In this document: in pieces, positions 1 through 8,086 of the stretch
Numbering within the stretch: the first letter of the stretch is position 1
Layout of the letters: each line of letters starts with the position of its first letter
Assembly: GCF_014282275.1 (NCBI RefSeq)
Contig: NZ_VFIA01000013.1
Span: 1 to 64,000 of the forward strand
Origin: Spirosoma utsteinense
GTDB taxonomy: Bacteria > Bacteroidota > Bacteroidia > Cytophagales > Spirosomataceae
Direction: 5' to 3'
DNA: 64,000 nt
Notes under the pieces: generated by a model
Told to the model about the DNA's origin: nothing
Seen by the model: the letters and a program-made list of their open reading frames with translations, nothing else
The model's database searches: none
Program-made: the position numbers and the translations under genes

Positions 1-1
1 G

Positions 2-97
2 CAACGTTTGCGGGCTGTTCTTGAAGCGTTATTCACGGGTCGGCAGACAGTCATCGAGTTGACTTGCTTTCCCTACATTCTGAATGCGTCTTTATGA
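2..97 (+). CDS. 3' end of an unidentified ORF entering from the left
   Basis: One forward frame stays open from the window edge to a TGA at 95-97, giving about 31 residues that end in ...YILNASL. It overlaps the stop codon of the convergent A+T-rich gene by a few bases. Its composition is more GC-rich than that neighbour, like the rest of the window. The fragment is too short to identify and could be a chance open frame. Sequence to the left of the window would settle it. Confidence 0.2.
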   Translation, partial: QRLRAVLEALFTGRQTVIELTCFPYILNASL

Positions 98-940
98 TTT
101 TGAATTAGTATTATATAAAGGCTTCTCTCTAATATGAATTACATCTTTTTGTTTGCTTACATCAACTCTAAATTTATCCTTATCTAAGGAAAGTAAATCT
201 AAAATGGGCTCATGATGATCAGACTTTATAAAGGGCATATGCTTATTGACTCTTGTCATCCATCTCTGGAGATCCATGTAACTATAAACCAAATCTTCGA
301 AAGAACTAAATCCTTTTTTAATTATATAATTATCAACATACAATACAAGTTCGGTCGACATTAAATACCTAAAAGTTAGTAGAATCTTTATAAATTTATA
401 TGCATCATCCGTCCTATAAAAAAATTCATATTGTCTTATTAAAATTGGCCAAGCCGACCATTGGAATGCTATTTCTTTGTACTGCTCGGGCAATTTAGCA
501 TTCATAGTAGGCGCAATATCATTCGCTGTTTGAAGATCAAACCATACATATGCTTTCAATATTATCAGATCCCATAATTCAGGCAAACTTTCACTTTCTA
601 CCTTTCTTTCATTATTTAATTCATATGTAATAAAGCGAAAAGTAGTAATCTGTGAAAATACCTTGGGAATGATTCTAGATCCGTTTTTATAGTTAGTTGC
701 ATACGATAGAAGTCTTTCAATTATTGGCTTTTTAATTTTTAGATTTTTCAACAACATGTCTAACATTTTAATCTGATCAGCTTCATTACCTAAAACGTAT
801 AACAAAAAGTTAATATAACAAAGATGTGGTATTACCGTCTTTTCTGATGGTATACCTTTTAAAATAGTTTCTACATCATCTGGCATAACTTCTTCAAAGA
901 GTTCGCGATATCTAATATTTGAAGCTAAAAGCATTTTCAC
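92..940 (-). CDS. Hypothetical protein, strongly A+T-rich gene
   Basis: A 282-residue protein that I do not recognise. It has no signal peptide or clear membrane segment and looks largely helical, rich in Leu, Ile, Lys and Tyr, with several aromatic clusters (for example near QYEFFYRTDDAYKFIK). The gene is far more A+T-rich than everything downstream and uses many AAA, ATA and TTA codons, which suggests recent acquisition, perhaps as cargo of a defence or mobile region lying to the left. It converges on a truncated forward ORF at its 3' end. The start is the first ATG; an alternative Met lies two residues in. No function is assigned. Confidence 0.7.
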   Translation of the reverse strand: MKMLLASNIRYRELFEEVMPDDVETILKGIPSEKTVIPHLCYINFLLYVLGNEADQIKMLDMLLKNLKIKKPIIERLLSYATNYKNGSRIIPKVFSQITTFRFITYELNNERKVESESLPELWDLIILKAYVWFDLQTANDIAPTMNAKLPEQYKEIAFQWSAWPILIRQYEFFYRTDDAYKFIKILLTFRYLMSTELVLYVDNYIIKKGFSSFEDLVYSYMDLQRWMTRVNKHMPFIKSDHHEPILDLLSLDKDKFRVDVSKQKDVIHIREKPLYNTNSKS

Positions 941-1112
941 AATACATTATTTTTTAAGGTGTGAATTTAATAATCCTCTTATAGAACCTTGAGTAGGTAC
1001 ATTAAGTAGACCGACTTGCTGAGCACCCACCGTTGCCAAAGTTATGAATCAATCGGCCACTCTGTTTGGCAAAGATTAACAGGCAACAACCATTACATGC
1101 TTATTCACCCAC

Positions 1113-1730
1113 CTAGTAAATCATTGCGTTATCTAAACCACAGGTGTCCGCGCCTGTCCGGTATTCCCCGCGTATGCGCAGGTCGGTGAGGTTTTGCAAT
1201 ACTGTCTGTATGTCTGCTTTGGTAGCCGGGGATGATCCTTTTTTCCAACCGCTGAGTTCATTCATCCGAACGGAATAACTCGTCCAGGTGGTGCCGGGAT
1301 GGTGGTTCGTGTTGTACCGAAGCGTGTCGATCCCATTCGTCAGCAGGATGTCATTCCCATCGAGCGGGGCATCGGTCGCCAGCTGCTTCAGGTCGAAGCG
1401 CAGGGTCCGGTTATAGCTTTTCCGGGCTTCTGTGACGAAGGCCTGGGAGGCAATGAAATACCAGAACGTCGTGAACTGGTCGAAGGCATAAATGTAGCCG
1501 TCCCGATTGCCGCCCGCCTTGCTGTGAACAGGAGCGCTACCCACTTCTGGCTGAATAACGTTGACCCGCCACCCCTGATCGTTTACATCGAATCGATTGA
1601 CGTAGGGCCAGGGCAGCGATTGCTCGTTGTACTCGGAACATCCTGTCAGCATGGCCCCTGCTACCCCAATCGGGAGCAACCATTTATAAAAGGCAAACTT
1701 TTCCAGCTTTGAGAACATTGCCATCGCCAC
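1113..1730 (-). CDS. Lipoprotein with laminin-B (laminin IV)-like domain
   Basis: A 205-residue exported protein. The N-terminus has basic residues, a hydrophobic stretch and the lipobox LTGC, so Cys31 would be lipidated after signal peptidase II cleavage. The body, about residues 45-205, matches the pattern of laminin-B/laminin IV-type domains: a GW dipeptide early on, RFDLK in the middle, TWTSYSVRMNE followed by GW, then LTDLRIRGEY and a closing GLDNAMIY. Such domains in bacteria are thought to bind carbohydrate or matrix, but no substrate is shown here. ATGs at residues 1, 3 and 5 are all possible starts. It stands alone between the A+T-rich gene and the hibernation factor. Confidence 0.75.
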   Translation of the reverse strand: MAMAMFSKLEKFAFYKWLLPIGVAGAMLTGCSEYNEQSLPWPYVNRFDVNDQGWRVNVIQPEVGSAPVHSKAGGNRDGYIYAFDQFTTFWYFIASQAFVTEARKSYNRTLRFDLKQLATDAPLDGNDILLTNGIDTLRYNTNHHPGTTWTSYSVRMNELSGWKKGSSPATKADIQTVLQNLTDLRIRGEYRTGADTCGLDNAMIY

Positions 1731-2080
1731 CTGTTATTTTTTGGGCCTACTCCTATCAAATATAGCGCGAAGGATGGGGTTTTTTGGCCACGTAGCGGTC
1801 AGCTTGTTGCGTACCTACGGCACGCGGGCCGCTCAACGGGGGCCATTTAGCTACCGACGCTACGCTGTGTAAGCCCTACGGGCTAACTCAAACAGCCTCT
1901 CAATCGACGGTCTCGAACTCGTGTTCGAACGGGCCGCTACCTGGCTGGCTACCGTTGCGGGGGCCGGAATAAACCCCCATCACGACCGATCCGTACACTC
2001 AGTTATACACCATCACGGCTAACTTCTTCCGCGCTGGCGGGTAGTAGTAGTTTGTGTTTATAAACCTAACGGTACGACAA
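1731..2080. other. Intergenic stretch without recognised gene
   Basis: About 350 bases between the laminin-B lipoprotein (reading left) and the hibernation factor (reading right), so it should carry promoters for both. It is GC-rich with several short local inverted repeats. I see no convincing ORF, RNA gene or TAnnTTTG element. Confidence 0.4.
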
Positions 2081-2422
2081 ATGAGCGATCAGAAAGGATT
2101 GGACGATGTAAGCCTGACCATTCATGCGGTCAATATCAGCGTTGAGGATGATTTCCGGGACAGAGTAGGCCAGGCACTGGTAAAATTACGGCGCTATTAC
2201 AGCGGAGATGTAATTACGGCCGACGTGTTCCTGCGCGAAGAAGCCCACGGAGGACCTGATTCTAAATCCCTGCGCATCAGTTTCGGTGTTCCCGGCACGA
2301 TTATGTTTGCTGAAGACAATGGCGAAAACTGGGATGCCCTGCTGAACACGGTGACGGGCAAACTCAAACACCAGCTGGAACGACATTTCACCAACTCCCA
2401 GAATAGCTACCGGCAGTCCTAA
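2081..2422 (+). CDS. hpf: Short ribosome hibernation promoting factor (HPF/RaiA family)
   Basis: This 113-residue protein fits the sigma-54 modulation/S30EA family, which binds the 30S subunit near the decoding centre in stationary phase and either inactivates 70S ribosomes or promotes 100S dimers. It shows the beta-alpha-beta-beta-beta-alpha pattern, with VSLTIHAVNISVEDDFRDRV at the start and a basic C-terminal helix around KLKHQLERHF. It is the short form, lacking the C-terminal dimerisation domain of long HPF. The frame extends back to a GTG at 2054, but the ATG at 2081 (MSDQKG) suits the family better. A strong terminator follows. Confidence 0.75.
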   Translation: MSDQKGLDDVSLTIHAVNISVEDDFRDRVGQALVKLRRYYSGDVITADVFLREEAHGGPDSKSLRISFGVPGTIMFAEDNGENWDALLNTVTGKLKHQLERHFTNSQNSYRQS

Positions 2423-2445
2423 GTGATAGGGTCGCCAGTAGCCGC

Positions 2446-2473
2446 AGCCACTCCAGTCGGGGTGGCTTTTTTT
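2446..2473 (+). terminator. Rho-independent terminator of hpf
   Basis: Arms at 2446-2454 and 2459-2467 form a 9-bp stem with one G-U pair and a 4-base loop, followed by a run of seven T. It begins about 24 bases after the hpf stop codon. Confidence 0.8.
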
Positions 2474-2877
2474 GTGTCTGGGCCGTGGCGTTGGTTGGCC
2501 TGCTCAGCTACTTCCGGGAGACAGACAATAAGAATGAGTATATTTCCATTTTTCAGAAAGCGATCTTCAGGGCCTACCCATGAAATCCGGCCAGCACCCA
2601 TCACTGGTGTGGAGCGACCAAAGACCCACTAAACCTCTAGAATAAGGTCTTGAAGCTAAATTTTCCCCTACCCTCGCCGGTGTAACAGCCAAAGCCGACT
2701 GAATAACTGCCGGTTACCAAAGCCATTTTAATCCGTATATATGCTTACGTAGGCAGGGTTTCTCAACCAATACCTATATTTACCCGTTGACGGCGGGGAG
2801 ACCCGCTTCCGGCATCTGGAACTGACCGATTTGAGTGCTGACTACCGTTTTTCTACCCTTTATCTCTATCCCATGTT
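2474..2877. other. Leader region upstream of the PYP operon
   Basis: About 400 bases between the hpf terminator and the histidine kinase start. It should hold the promoter of the kinase-PYP-PAS-ligase operon. I could not identify a TAnnTTTG element with a matching TTG box, nor a credible gene. A short forward frame running through the terminator was rejected. Confidence 0.4.
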
Positions 2878-5607
2878 ATGATCAACTATATGGCTCAACG
2901 GGCACCCGCGCTTCTGCAAAGCATACTGGACGCATCCCAGCAGGCGGTGACCGTTTACCAGGCCGAGCGCAGTCCGGAAGGAATCCTGATTGATCTACAG
3001 TTGCGCATGCTCAACGCATCGGCCGAACGACTTATGGGGTATTCAGCCAGCGAAGCCGTAGGTAAACGTATCGGCAAGCTGCTGCCACACCTGGTCGACA
3101 CCGATTTGTTCGACCGCTACCAACAGGTCATAGAAACCGGCCAGTCGTCCCACTTCGAATTTGAATACACCCGCCCCGACCGCCCCGGCTCCTGCTGGTG
3201 CGATGTGTCGGCCGTACCGATGGAAGACAGTGTCGTGGTGACCTACAACGACATCACCCGCAACAAAGCCAATGCCGCAGCTGCCCGGCTGGTCACGGTC
3301 TTTGAGCAGGCTTTCAACGCAGCCCTGCATGGGATCACCGTGCTGGAAGCCATCCACGATGAGCAGGACCAGCTTACCGATTTCCGGTTCATCCTGATCA
3401 ACCCGGCCGGGCTTCGGATGAGCGGATACACGCGGGAATACCTGTTGCAGCGTACGATATGGGAGGTTTACCCGGCTACCGGCATCAATGGGTTATTTGC
3501 GGAATATGCCCGCGTTTACCAGACGGGGCAACCCTATACCACCCAGCATTACTATCCTGAATACGATATCTGGCGGGATGTTCACATTACCCCCGTACCG
3601 GGCGGGATCATGCTTACCTACACCGACAGCACCGCCCACCACAAACTCGTTCAGACAAGCCAGCAACAAACTGCGCTGTTGCATTCTCTTCTCGATGGAT
3701 CAAAGCAGGCCATCCTGGGCTTTGCGTCCGTACGGGAGGCAGGAGGACTGATTTCCGACTTCCGGTGCATCCTCCAGAATAAAACCAGCCGCCAGTGGAC
3801 AGGACGCCCGGATGCGGAGATCATCGGCCAGACTTTACCGGCCTTTTTCCCCCAGTTGCACGCCGATGGGCTCCTGCCCCACTACGTTGCTGTCGTGGAT
3901 ACCGGCACGCCCTTTCAGCACGAAATGGAAAAAGACTGGGGAAATGGGTTGGGCTGGTATTCCTTTCTGGTCGTTAAACATACCGACGGTATTCTGCTCA
4001 CGGTAACGGATAAAACAAGCGAGAGACAGGCGCAGCTGCGTTTACAGGAGCAGGCTCTGTTGCTTCAGTCGATTACCGATAATACACCGGCGGGTCTGGT
4101 CCTGTGGGAAGCCGTCCGCGATGATACGCCCGAGCGAAACGTGACCGACTTCCGATACCGGCTGAGCAACTTACTCAACACCTACGTGACGGGACACACG
4201 GCCAAAGACCTGCTGGGTAATGATTTGCTGGCGTCGTTTCCGCGTTTCAGGGGTACTCCGCTGGAAACCGCCCTCCGTGATACCCTCCGGACGGGACTTA
4301 CCCAGCGCATGCTTTTCACCGACTATACCGACCCGCCGGGCGGCTGGTACGATGCCCAGTTTAGCCCGGTAGGCGATAAAGGGACCGCCGACTTGGTGTT
4401 GATGACGTACATGGATGTAACCCACCAGCACCAGACCCAGCTGATGCAGAAGCAGCAGGCCGATTTGTTTCAGCTGACGCTCAACGCCCAGCCCGCCGGG
4501 GTCATTCTCTATAAACCGGTTCGGGAGCCGTCAACGGGTGACGGGCCGGGACCCATCATTGATTTCACCATCGAACTGGTCAACGAAGCGGAGGTCCGCA
4601 TGACCGGGCTTAGCGTAAATGAACTGGTCGGGCACCGGATGCTGCTGCGCTTTCCAAGTCCGGAAGGCCATGCTTTTTTTGAACAGGTTCGCCAGGTTGC
4701 TCAGACCGGGCAGCCCGAAAAATCGGTCATGGCTTATTTCAGCGACGGCATTAAGGGGTGGTTCCAGACGTCGTTAATCCCCCATCTGGATCAGGTTCTA
4801 TTTACCTTCCTGGATGTATCGGAGCTAAAATACCAGCAGCAGACGCTGGAGATGGCGAATCTGGACCTGAAGCGCAGCAACGAGAACCTCCGCCAGTTCG
4901 CCTACATCGCCAGCCATGATCTGCAGGAGCCCCTGCGCAAAATTCAGTCCTTCGGCAGTATACTGGCAGCCAGCCATCAGTCGAGTCTCGACGAAGCGGG
5001 TCAGCAGTTGATTAAGCGGATGCAGACCAGCGCCGAACGCATGTCGATGCTGATCAAGGACCTGCTCACCTACTCCCGGCTGCCCACCCATCAGGCCCCG
5101 TCCCATCGCCTGCCCCTGGCCGATCTGGTAACCCAGGTGCTCGATGATCTGGCGCTGACGATTGAGGAAACCGGTGCCTGTATCGAAGTCGGTGAGCTGC
5201 CGGAAGTGGCCGGGGACCGCACCCAGCTGGAACTGCTGCTGGGCAACCTGCTGGGCAACGCACTCAAATTCCGACGTCCGGGGGAAGCGCCCCATATCCG
5301 GGTATCGGCCCGGCTGCTGTCTGCTGCCGCCCTACCCGCCGGTATCATCTCGCCCACCAGCGGCACGAGTCGCCAGTATACAGAGATAGTGGTGGCCGAC
5401 AACGGCATTGGGTTCGATGAGAAATACCTTGACCGTATTTTTGAGGTCTTCCAGCGGCTTCATAACAAAAAAGAGTATATGGGTTCCGGCATTGGGCTGT
5501 CCATCTGCCGCAAAGTCGTTCAAAACCATAACGGCGGGATTATCGCCAGCAGCGAGCCGGGCAAGGGAGCGACCTTCCGGATATACCTGCCCCTCGACAA
5601 ACGCTGA
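2878..5607 (+). CDS. Multi-PAS sensor histidine kinase, first gene of the PYP operon
   Basis: A 909-residue cytosolic kinase with no signal peptide or membrane segment. About five consecutive PAS units fill residues 12-650, each opening with an LLxS/LFQLTL-type helix and ending in a VTYND or VTDKT-type strand. A HisKA domain follows with the H-box FAYIASHDLQEPLRK (phosphoacceptor His680), then HATPase with N-box GNLLGNALKFR near 788-800, G1 ADNGIGF near 840 and G2 GSGIGLS near 870. The core resembles phytochrome-type kinases, but there is no GAF/PHY module for a bilin. No response regulator lies nearby. It sits 33 bases before the PYP gene and is probably co-transcribed, so receiving a light signal from PYP is a reasonable inference, not proven. 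ATG at 2878 or at residue 5 could be the start. Confidence 0.9.
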   Translation: MINYMAQRAPALLQSILDASQQAVTVYQAERSPEGILIDLQLRMLNASAERLMGYSASEAVGKRIGKLLPHLVDTDLFDRYQQVIETGQSSHFEFEYTRPDRPGSCWCDVSAVPMEDSVVVTYNDITRNKANAAAARLVTVFEQAFNAALHGITVLEAIHDEQDQLTDFRFILINPAGLRMSGYTREYLLQRTIWEVYPATGINGLFAEYARVYQTGQPYTTQHYYPEYDIWRDVHITPVPGGIMLTYTDSTAHHKLVQTSQQQTALLHSLLDGSKQAILGFASVREAGGLISDFRCILQNKTSRQWTGRPDAEIIGQTLPAFFPQLHADGLLPHYVAVVDTGTPFQHEMEKDWGNGLGWYSFLVVKHTDGILLTVTDKTSERQAQLRLQEQALLLQSITDNTPAGLVLWEAVRDDTPERNVTDFRYRLSNLLNTYVTGHTAKDLLGNDLLASFPRFRGTPLETALRDTLRTGLTQRMLFTDYTDPPGGWYDAQFSPVGDKGTADLVLMTYMDVTHQHQTQLMQKQQADLFQLTLNAQPAGVILYKPVREPSTGDGPGPIIDFTIELVNEAEVRMTGLSVNELVGHRMLLRFPSPEGHAFFEQVRQVAQTGQPEKSVMAYFSDGIKGWFQTSLIPHLDQVLFTFLDVSELKYQQQTLEMANLDLKRSNENLRQFAYIASHDLQEPLRKIQSFGSILAASHQSSLDEAGQQLIKRMQTSAERMSMLIKDLLTYSRLPTHQAPSHRLPLADLVTQVLDDLALTIEETGACIEVGELPEVAGDRTQLELLLGNLLGNALKFRRPGEAPHIRVSARLLSAAALPAGIISPTSGTSRQYTEIVVADNGIGFDEKYLDRIFEVFQRLHNKKEYMGSGIGLSICRKVVQNHNGGIIASSEPGKGATFRIYLPLDKR

Positions 5608-5640
5608 CCTGTCCGTTTCTGCCTGCCACCCCTCCCTATA

Positions 5641-6054
5641 ATGAAACCAACCGCGAATAAGATGGAGCACTCTACCCTACAAACCACCCCGTCCTTTTCC
5701 AGCCCGAACTTGCTCGACTGGCTGGAGCAACAAACGAATGAACAACTCAATGAAGCCCCGTTTGGCATTGTACGTATGAGCCGCGAGGGCGTCGTCGTTG
5801 CTTACTGCAAATCGGAATCGCACATCACCGGCATTTCGACGGGCTACGCCGTGGGCAAGTATTACTTTACCCAAATTGCTCCCTGCGCCAATAATATGAT
5901 GGTGGCCGCCCGCTATGGACAGCCCGATCTGGACGAAGAACTCGATTATATCCTGACGTACGTATGTGACCCGGTCAAAGTGCGGCTTCGGCTGCTTAAA
6001 TCGACGCAGAGCCAGTATCAATATTTTCTGGTCAACCGCAAATCGTTTAGCTGA
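5641..6054 (+). CDS. pyp: Photoactive yellow protein (PYP) homologue
   Basis: This 137-residue PAS-fold protein matches Halorhodospira PYP in the residues that hold the p-coumaroyl chromophore. From Tyr42 to Cys69 the match is ungapped with an offset of 13: Tyr55, Glu59, Thr63 and the thioester-forming Cys82 in IAPCANN correspond to Tyr42, Glu46, Thr50 and Cys69. After a four-residue deletion, Tyr103, Tyr107, Pro111 and Lys113 match Tyr94, Tyr98, Pro102 and Lys104. Two active-site positions differ: Arg52 is Ile65 and Met100 is Cys109. In PYP, Met100 speeds dark recovery, so a slow photocycle is plausible. The ligase needed to load the chromophore is two genes downstream. The start is ATG 5641, or 5662 (MEHST), which would resemble the MEH start of classical PYP. 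Confidence 0.88.
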   Translation: MKPTANKMEHSTLQTTPSFSSPNLLDWLEQQTNEQLNEAPFGIVRMSREGVVVAYCKSESHITGISTGYAVGKYYFTQIAPCANNMMVAARYGQPDLDEELDYILTYVCDPVKVRLRLLKSTQSQYQYFLVNRKSFS

Positions 6055-6464
6055 TGGTACCCGACCCCCAACAGCAGGTTCAGAAACTGATGCGGTTCAT
6101 GCACCACGCCCCGCTGGCCATGGTTGAAACCGATCTCCGGGGCACGCTGCTTCAGGTGAACCCGAAGGCATTACAACTCATGATGCCCATGGCGGCTTAC
6201 CTGGGCCTACCCGGCGATAACCTGCTCGATACGCTGACCGGCTTTTTACCGGCTGTCGGGCAGGCCGTCGCCCGCTTTGATAAAGATTCCGGGATGATCA
6301 TCGATCAGGAACCCTACCGGATCGAATTCCAAATGAACGCACTACCCATCGAACGCTTTTTCAGCCTGACGATCGAGAAACTGGGCGCGGAAATCCTGCT
6401 GATTTTTTTCGATGACGTGACCGATTTCCTCCTGAAAGCCGACCAGATCCGCCAGCCGTTATGA
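6054..6464 (+). CDS. Single PAS-domain protein coupled to PYP
   Basis: A 136-residue protein whose start codon overlaps the PYP stop by one base (TGATG), so translation is probably coupled. It has a PAS-like order: an initial helix (QQVQKLMRFMHHAP), the strand MVETDLRGTLLQVNPKAL typical of PAS A-beta/B-beta, and a final strand LLIFFDDVTDF leading to a C-terminal helix. It has no cysteine at all, so it cannot carry a thioester chromophore. It may be a binding partner or output adaptor of PYP, or a link to the upstream kinase; this is inference from position. It overlaps the ligase gene by four bases (ATGA). Confidence 0.75.
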   Translation: MVPDPQQQVQKLMRFMHHAPLAMVETDLRGTLLQVNPKALQLMMPMAAYLGLPGDNLLDTLTGFLPAVGQAVARFDKDSGMIIDQEPYRIEFQMNALPIERFFSLTIEKLGAEILLIFFDDVTDFLLKADQIRQPL

Positions 6465-7564
6465 TCTGGACCACCGCCACCATTCAACGCATTATCCTCG
6501 ACACGGCAGGCGGTATCCTCCAGACGCCCCATGCCGGGCTCGGCTCAGCGGTTCCGGCCGACCTGGACCTGCACCACGACCTGGGCCTGAACTCCCTGCA
6601 ACGGATGACGCTGGCCGCTTCGCTGAACGAATTTTTCGGTCTTTTCGGCACCACCGACGATAACTACCTGCTAGCCCATACCAGCCTGGCGCACTGGACA
6701 GCCTGCATCCTGCGGGCGAGGCAGCAGGACGACACCAGCCTGACCTTCCGCACCTCGGGTACCAGCGGAGCCGCCCGGGCCATACAGCACCCGATGGCGT
6801 CGCTGCTGGGCGAAGCGCATTATCTGGCGAAACTCCTCCCCCGCCCCGCCCTGATCGTCAGCACGGTGCCCGCCCAGCATGTATACGGGCTTATCTGGAC
6901 GGTTCTTTTACCGGCCATCTGGGCGTGCCCGCTGCGGTTACTGGCGGATGTATCGCCATACGATCCGGGCGCTGATACGCTGATCATTGGAACCCCCTTT
7001 ACCTGGGAATACATGGAGCGGTCCCTGCGGCCGGGCAGCGTCCTGACCTGCCGGGGCGTTTCCTCAACGGCTCCCCTGCCCCCCGGCCTCTTTACCCGGC
7101 TCATCGACAGGGGCATACCCCTGACAGAGGTGTACGGATCGTCTGAAACGGGCGGACTGGCCTACCGTCACCACCCGGACCAGCCGTTTACCTTGTTTCC
7201 ATACCTGAGCCTGTCAGCCGAAAATCCCGCTCAGATCACGCGCAGCGACACTGGCGCGACCTACCTCCTGCCCGACCGGCTGGAGCAGCTATCACCCAGG
7301 CAGATCCGGGTGCTGGGTCGGCTGGACGGGGCCGTCCAGATTGCGGGTGTCAACGTATACCCGGCTCACATCCGGCAGACTATACTCGACTGTCCGCTGG
7401 TGCTGACGTGCGACATCTATGCAAAGGCCGACGCGGGAGTTGCTCAATTGTATGGAGCCGTTCAGCTGCGTACCCATACCGAAGCAAACCGGGCGGCCTG
7501 CCTGCACTGGATTCGGGCCCGGTTCAGTGCGCCCGAGATACCGAAGCACCTGTACATCTACTGA
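6461..7564 (+). CDS. pcl: 4-coumarate-CoA ligase, PYP-activation type
   Basis: A 367-residue member of the adenylate-forming superfamily. It should activate p-coumarate with ATP to the CoA thioester used to load Cys82 of PYP. Visible motifs are the phosphate-binding loop FRTSGTSGAARA (about residues 97-107, without the usual Lys), A5 VYGSSETGG (224-232) and A8 VLGRLDGAVQIAGVNVYP (284-301). Residues 35-60 contain DLGLNSLQRM, resembling a carrier-protein phosphopantetheine site at Ser45. The protein ends at PKHLYIY soon after A8 and lacks the A10 catalytic Lys region, so it is shorter than general 4CL enzymes of about 500 residues. Small ligases are known in PYP loci. It is translationally coupled to the PAS gene and closes the operon. 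Confidence 0.85.
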   Translation: MIWTTATIQRIILDTAGGILQTPHAGLGSAVPADLDLHHDLGLNSLQRMTLAASLNEFFGLFGTTDDNYLLAHTSLAHWTACILRARQQDDTSLTFRTSGTSGAARAIQHPMASLLGEAHYLAKLLPRPALIVSTVPAQHVYGLIWTVLLPAIWACPLRLLADVSPYDPGADTLIIGTPFTWEYMERSLRPGSVLTCRGVSSTAPLPPGLFTRLIDRGIPLTEVYGSSETGGLAYRHHPDQPFTLFPYLSLSAENPAQITRSDTGATYLLPDRLEQLSPRQIRVLGRLDGAVQIAGVNVYPAHIRQTILDCPLVLTCDIYAKADAGVAQLYGAVQLRTHTEANRAACLHWIRARFSAPEIPKHLYIY

Positions 7565-7739
7565 CCTGAATCCGGCGCTGCCGGGCCTGACCTCAGCCTG
7601 TTGAGCGCCTTTGTCGTAGGTTGGTCCTAAAAAAAGGGGTCGTTGGTCACAGCCTTCGATGCAGCTATAAACACTGTTATCGTGCACCTGCGAAGCCAGT
7701 ATCCCCTTAAGGAATGAACCCGTTCCGGGACGGGCAGAC

Positions 7740-7774
7740 ACAAAAAACCCGGCATTCAGAAAATACCGGGTTTC
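7740..7774 (-). terminator. Terminator for the small leftward gene
   Basis: Read on the minus strand, a stem of about 11 bp (AACCCGG with its complement) with an A-rich loop is followed by six T. The T-run exists only on the minus strand, so it ends transcription coming from 8035 and, less efficiently, may also stop read-through from pcl. Confidence 0.65.
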
Positions 7775-7795
7775 AGCACCCACCGTAACTAAGAA

Positions 7796-8035
7796 TTAAT
7801 TGAGATGTACAAATAAATGCTTCGTAAAGGCAGGGCCGCTACGTTCGTATATAGAAACGACGACGAAAGGCATGTAGCTACCCGATAAAAAGGCAGGCAT
7901 TTTTCGGTGAAATACCCAGCGTGTGTAATGAACAGTTGTCTTATCGAATTCGGTCGTATGCATTGAATTGCCTGTTTTGTTAGCAACCAGCCGTAAGCCT
8001 TTTGCATTTTGACCAACTGACCTGGAATTCGTCAC
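7796..8035 (-). CDS. Small hypothetical protein
   Basis: A 79-residue frame with a GTG start, rich in aromatic and basic residues (TTVHYTRWVFHRKMPAF). I do not recognise it and it has no signal peptide. The main support for a real gene is the minus-strand terminator about 20 bases after its stop, and its position just downstream of, and on the same strand as, the EamA transporter. An overlapping frame at 7789-8016 is less likely. An internal Met at residue 25 could be the true start. Confidence 0.4.
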   Translation of the reverse strand: MTNSRSVGQNAKGLRLVANKTGNSMHTTEFDKTTVHYTRWVFHRKMPAFLSGSYMPFVVVSIYERSGPAFTKHLFVHLN

Positions 8036-8086
8036 ATCGCGGCCTGAGTAACGTTCCGGTTAAATCCATACCGAATGGCATCCCGA

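Noticed and set aside
1900-1950. GTTCGAAC-containing stretch as a tRNA
   Set aside because: It is a short local palindrome without the remaining cloverleaf.
2423-2632. Forward ORF of 69 codons after hpf
   Set aside because: It begins within the 3' region of hpf and runs through the strong terminator, with no domain.
2878-5607. Kinase as a bacteriophytochrome
   Set aside because: The kinase core is phytochrome-like, but there is no GAF/PHY module or bilin-binding Cys; all sensor units look like PAS.
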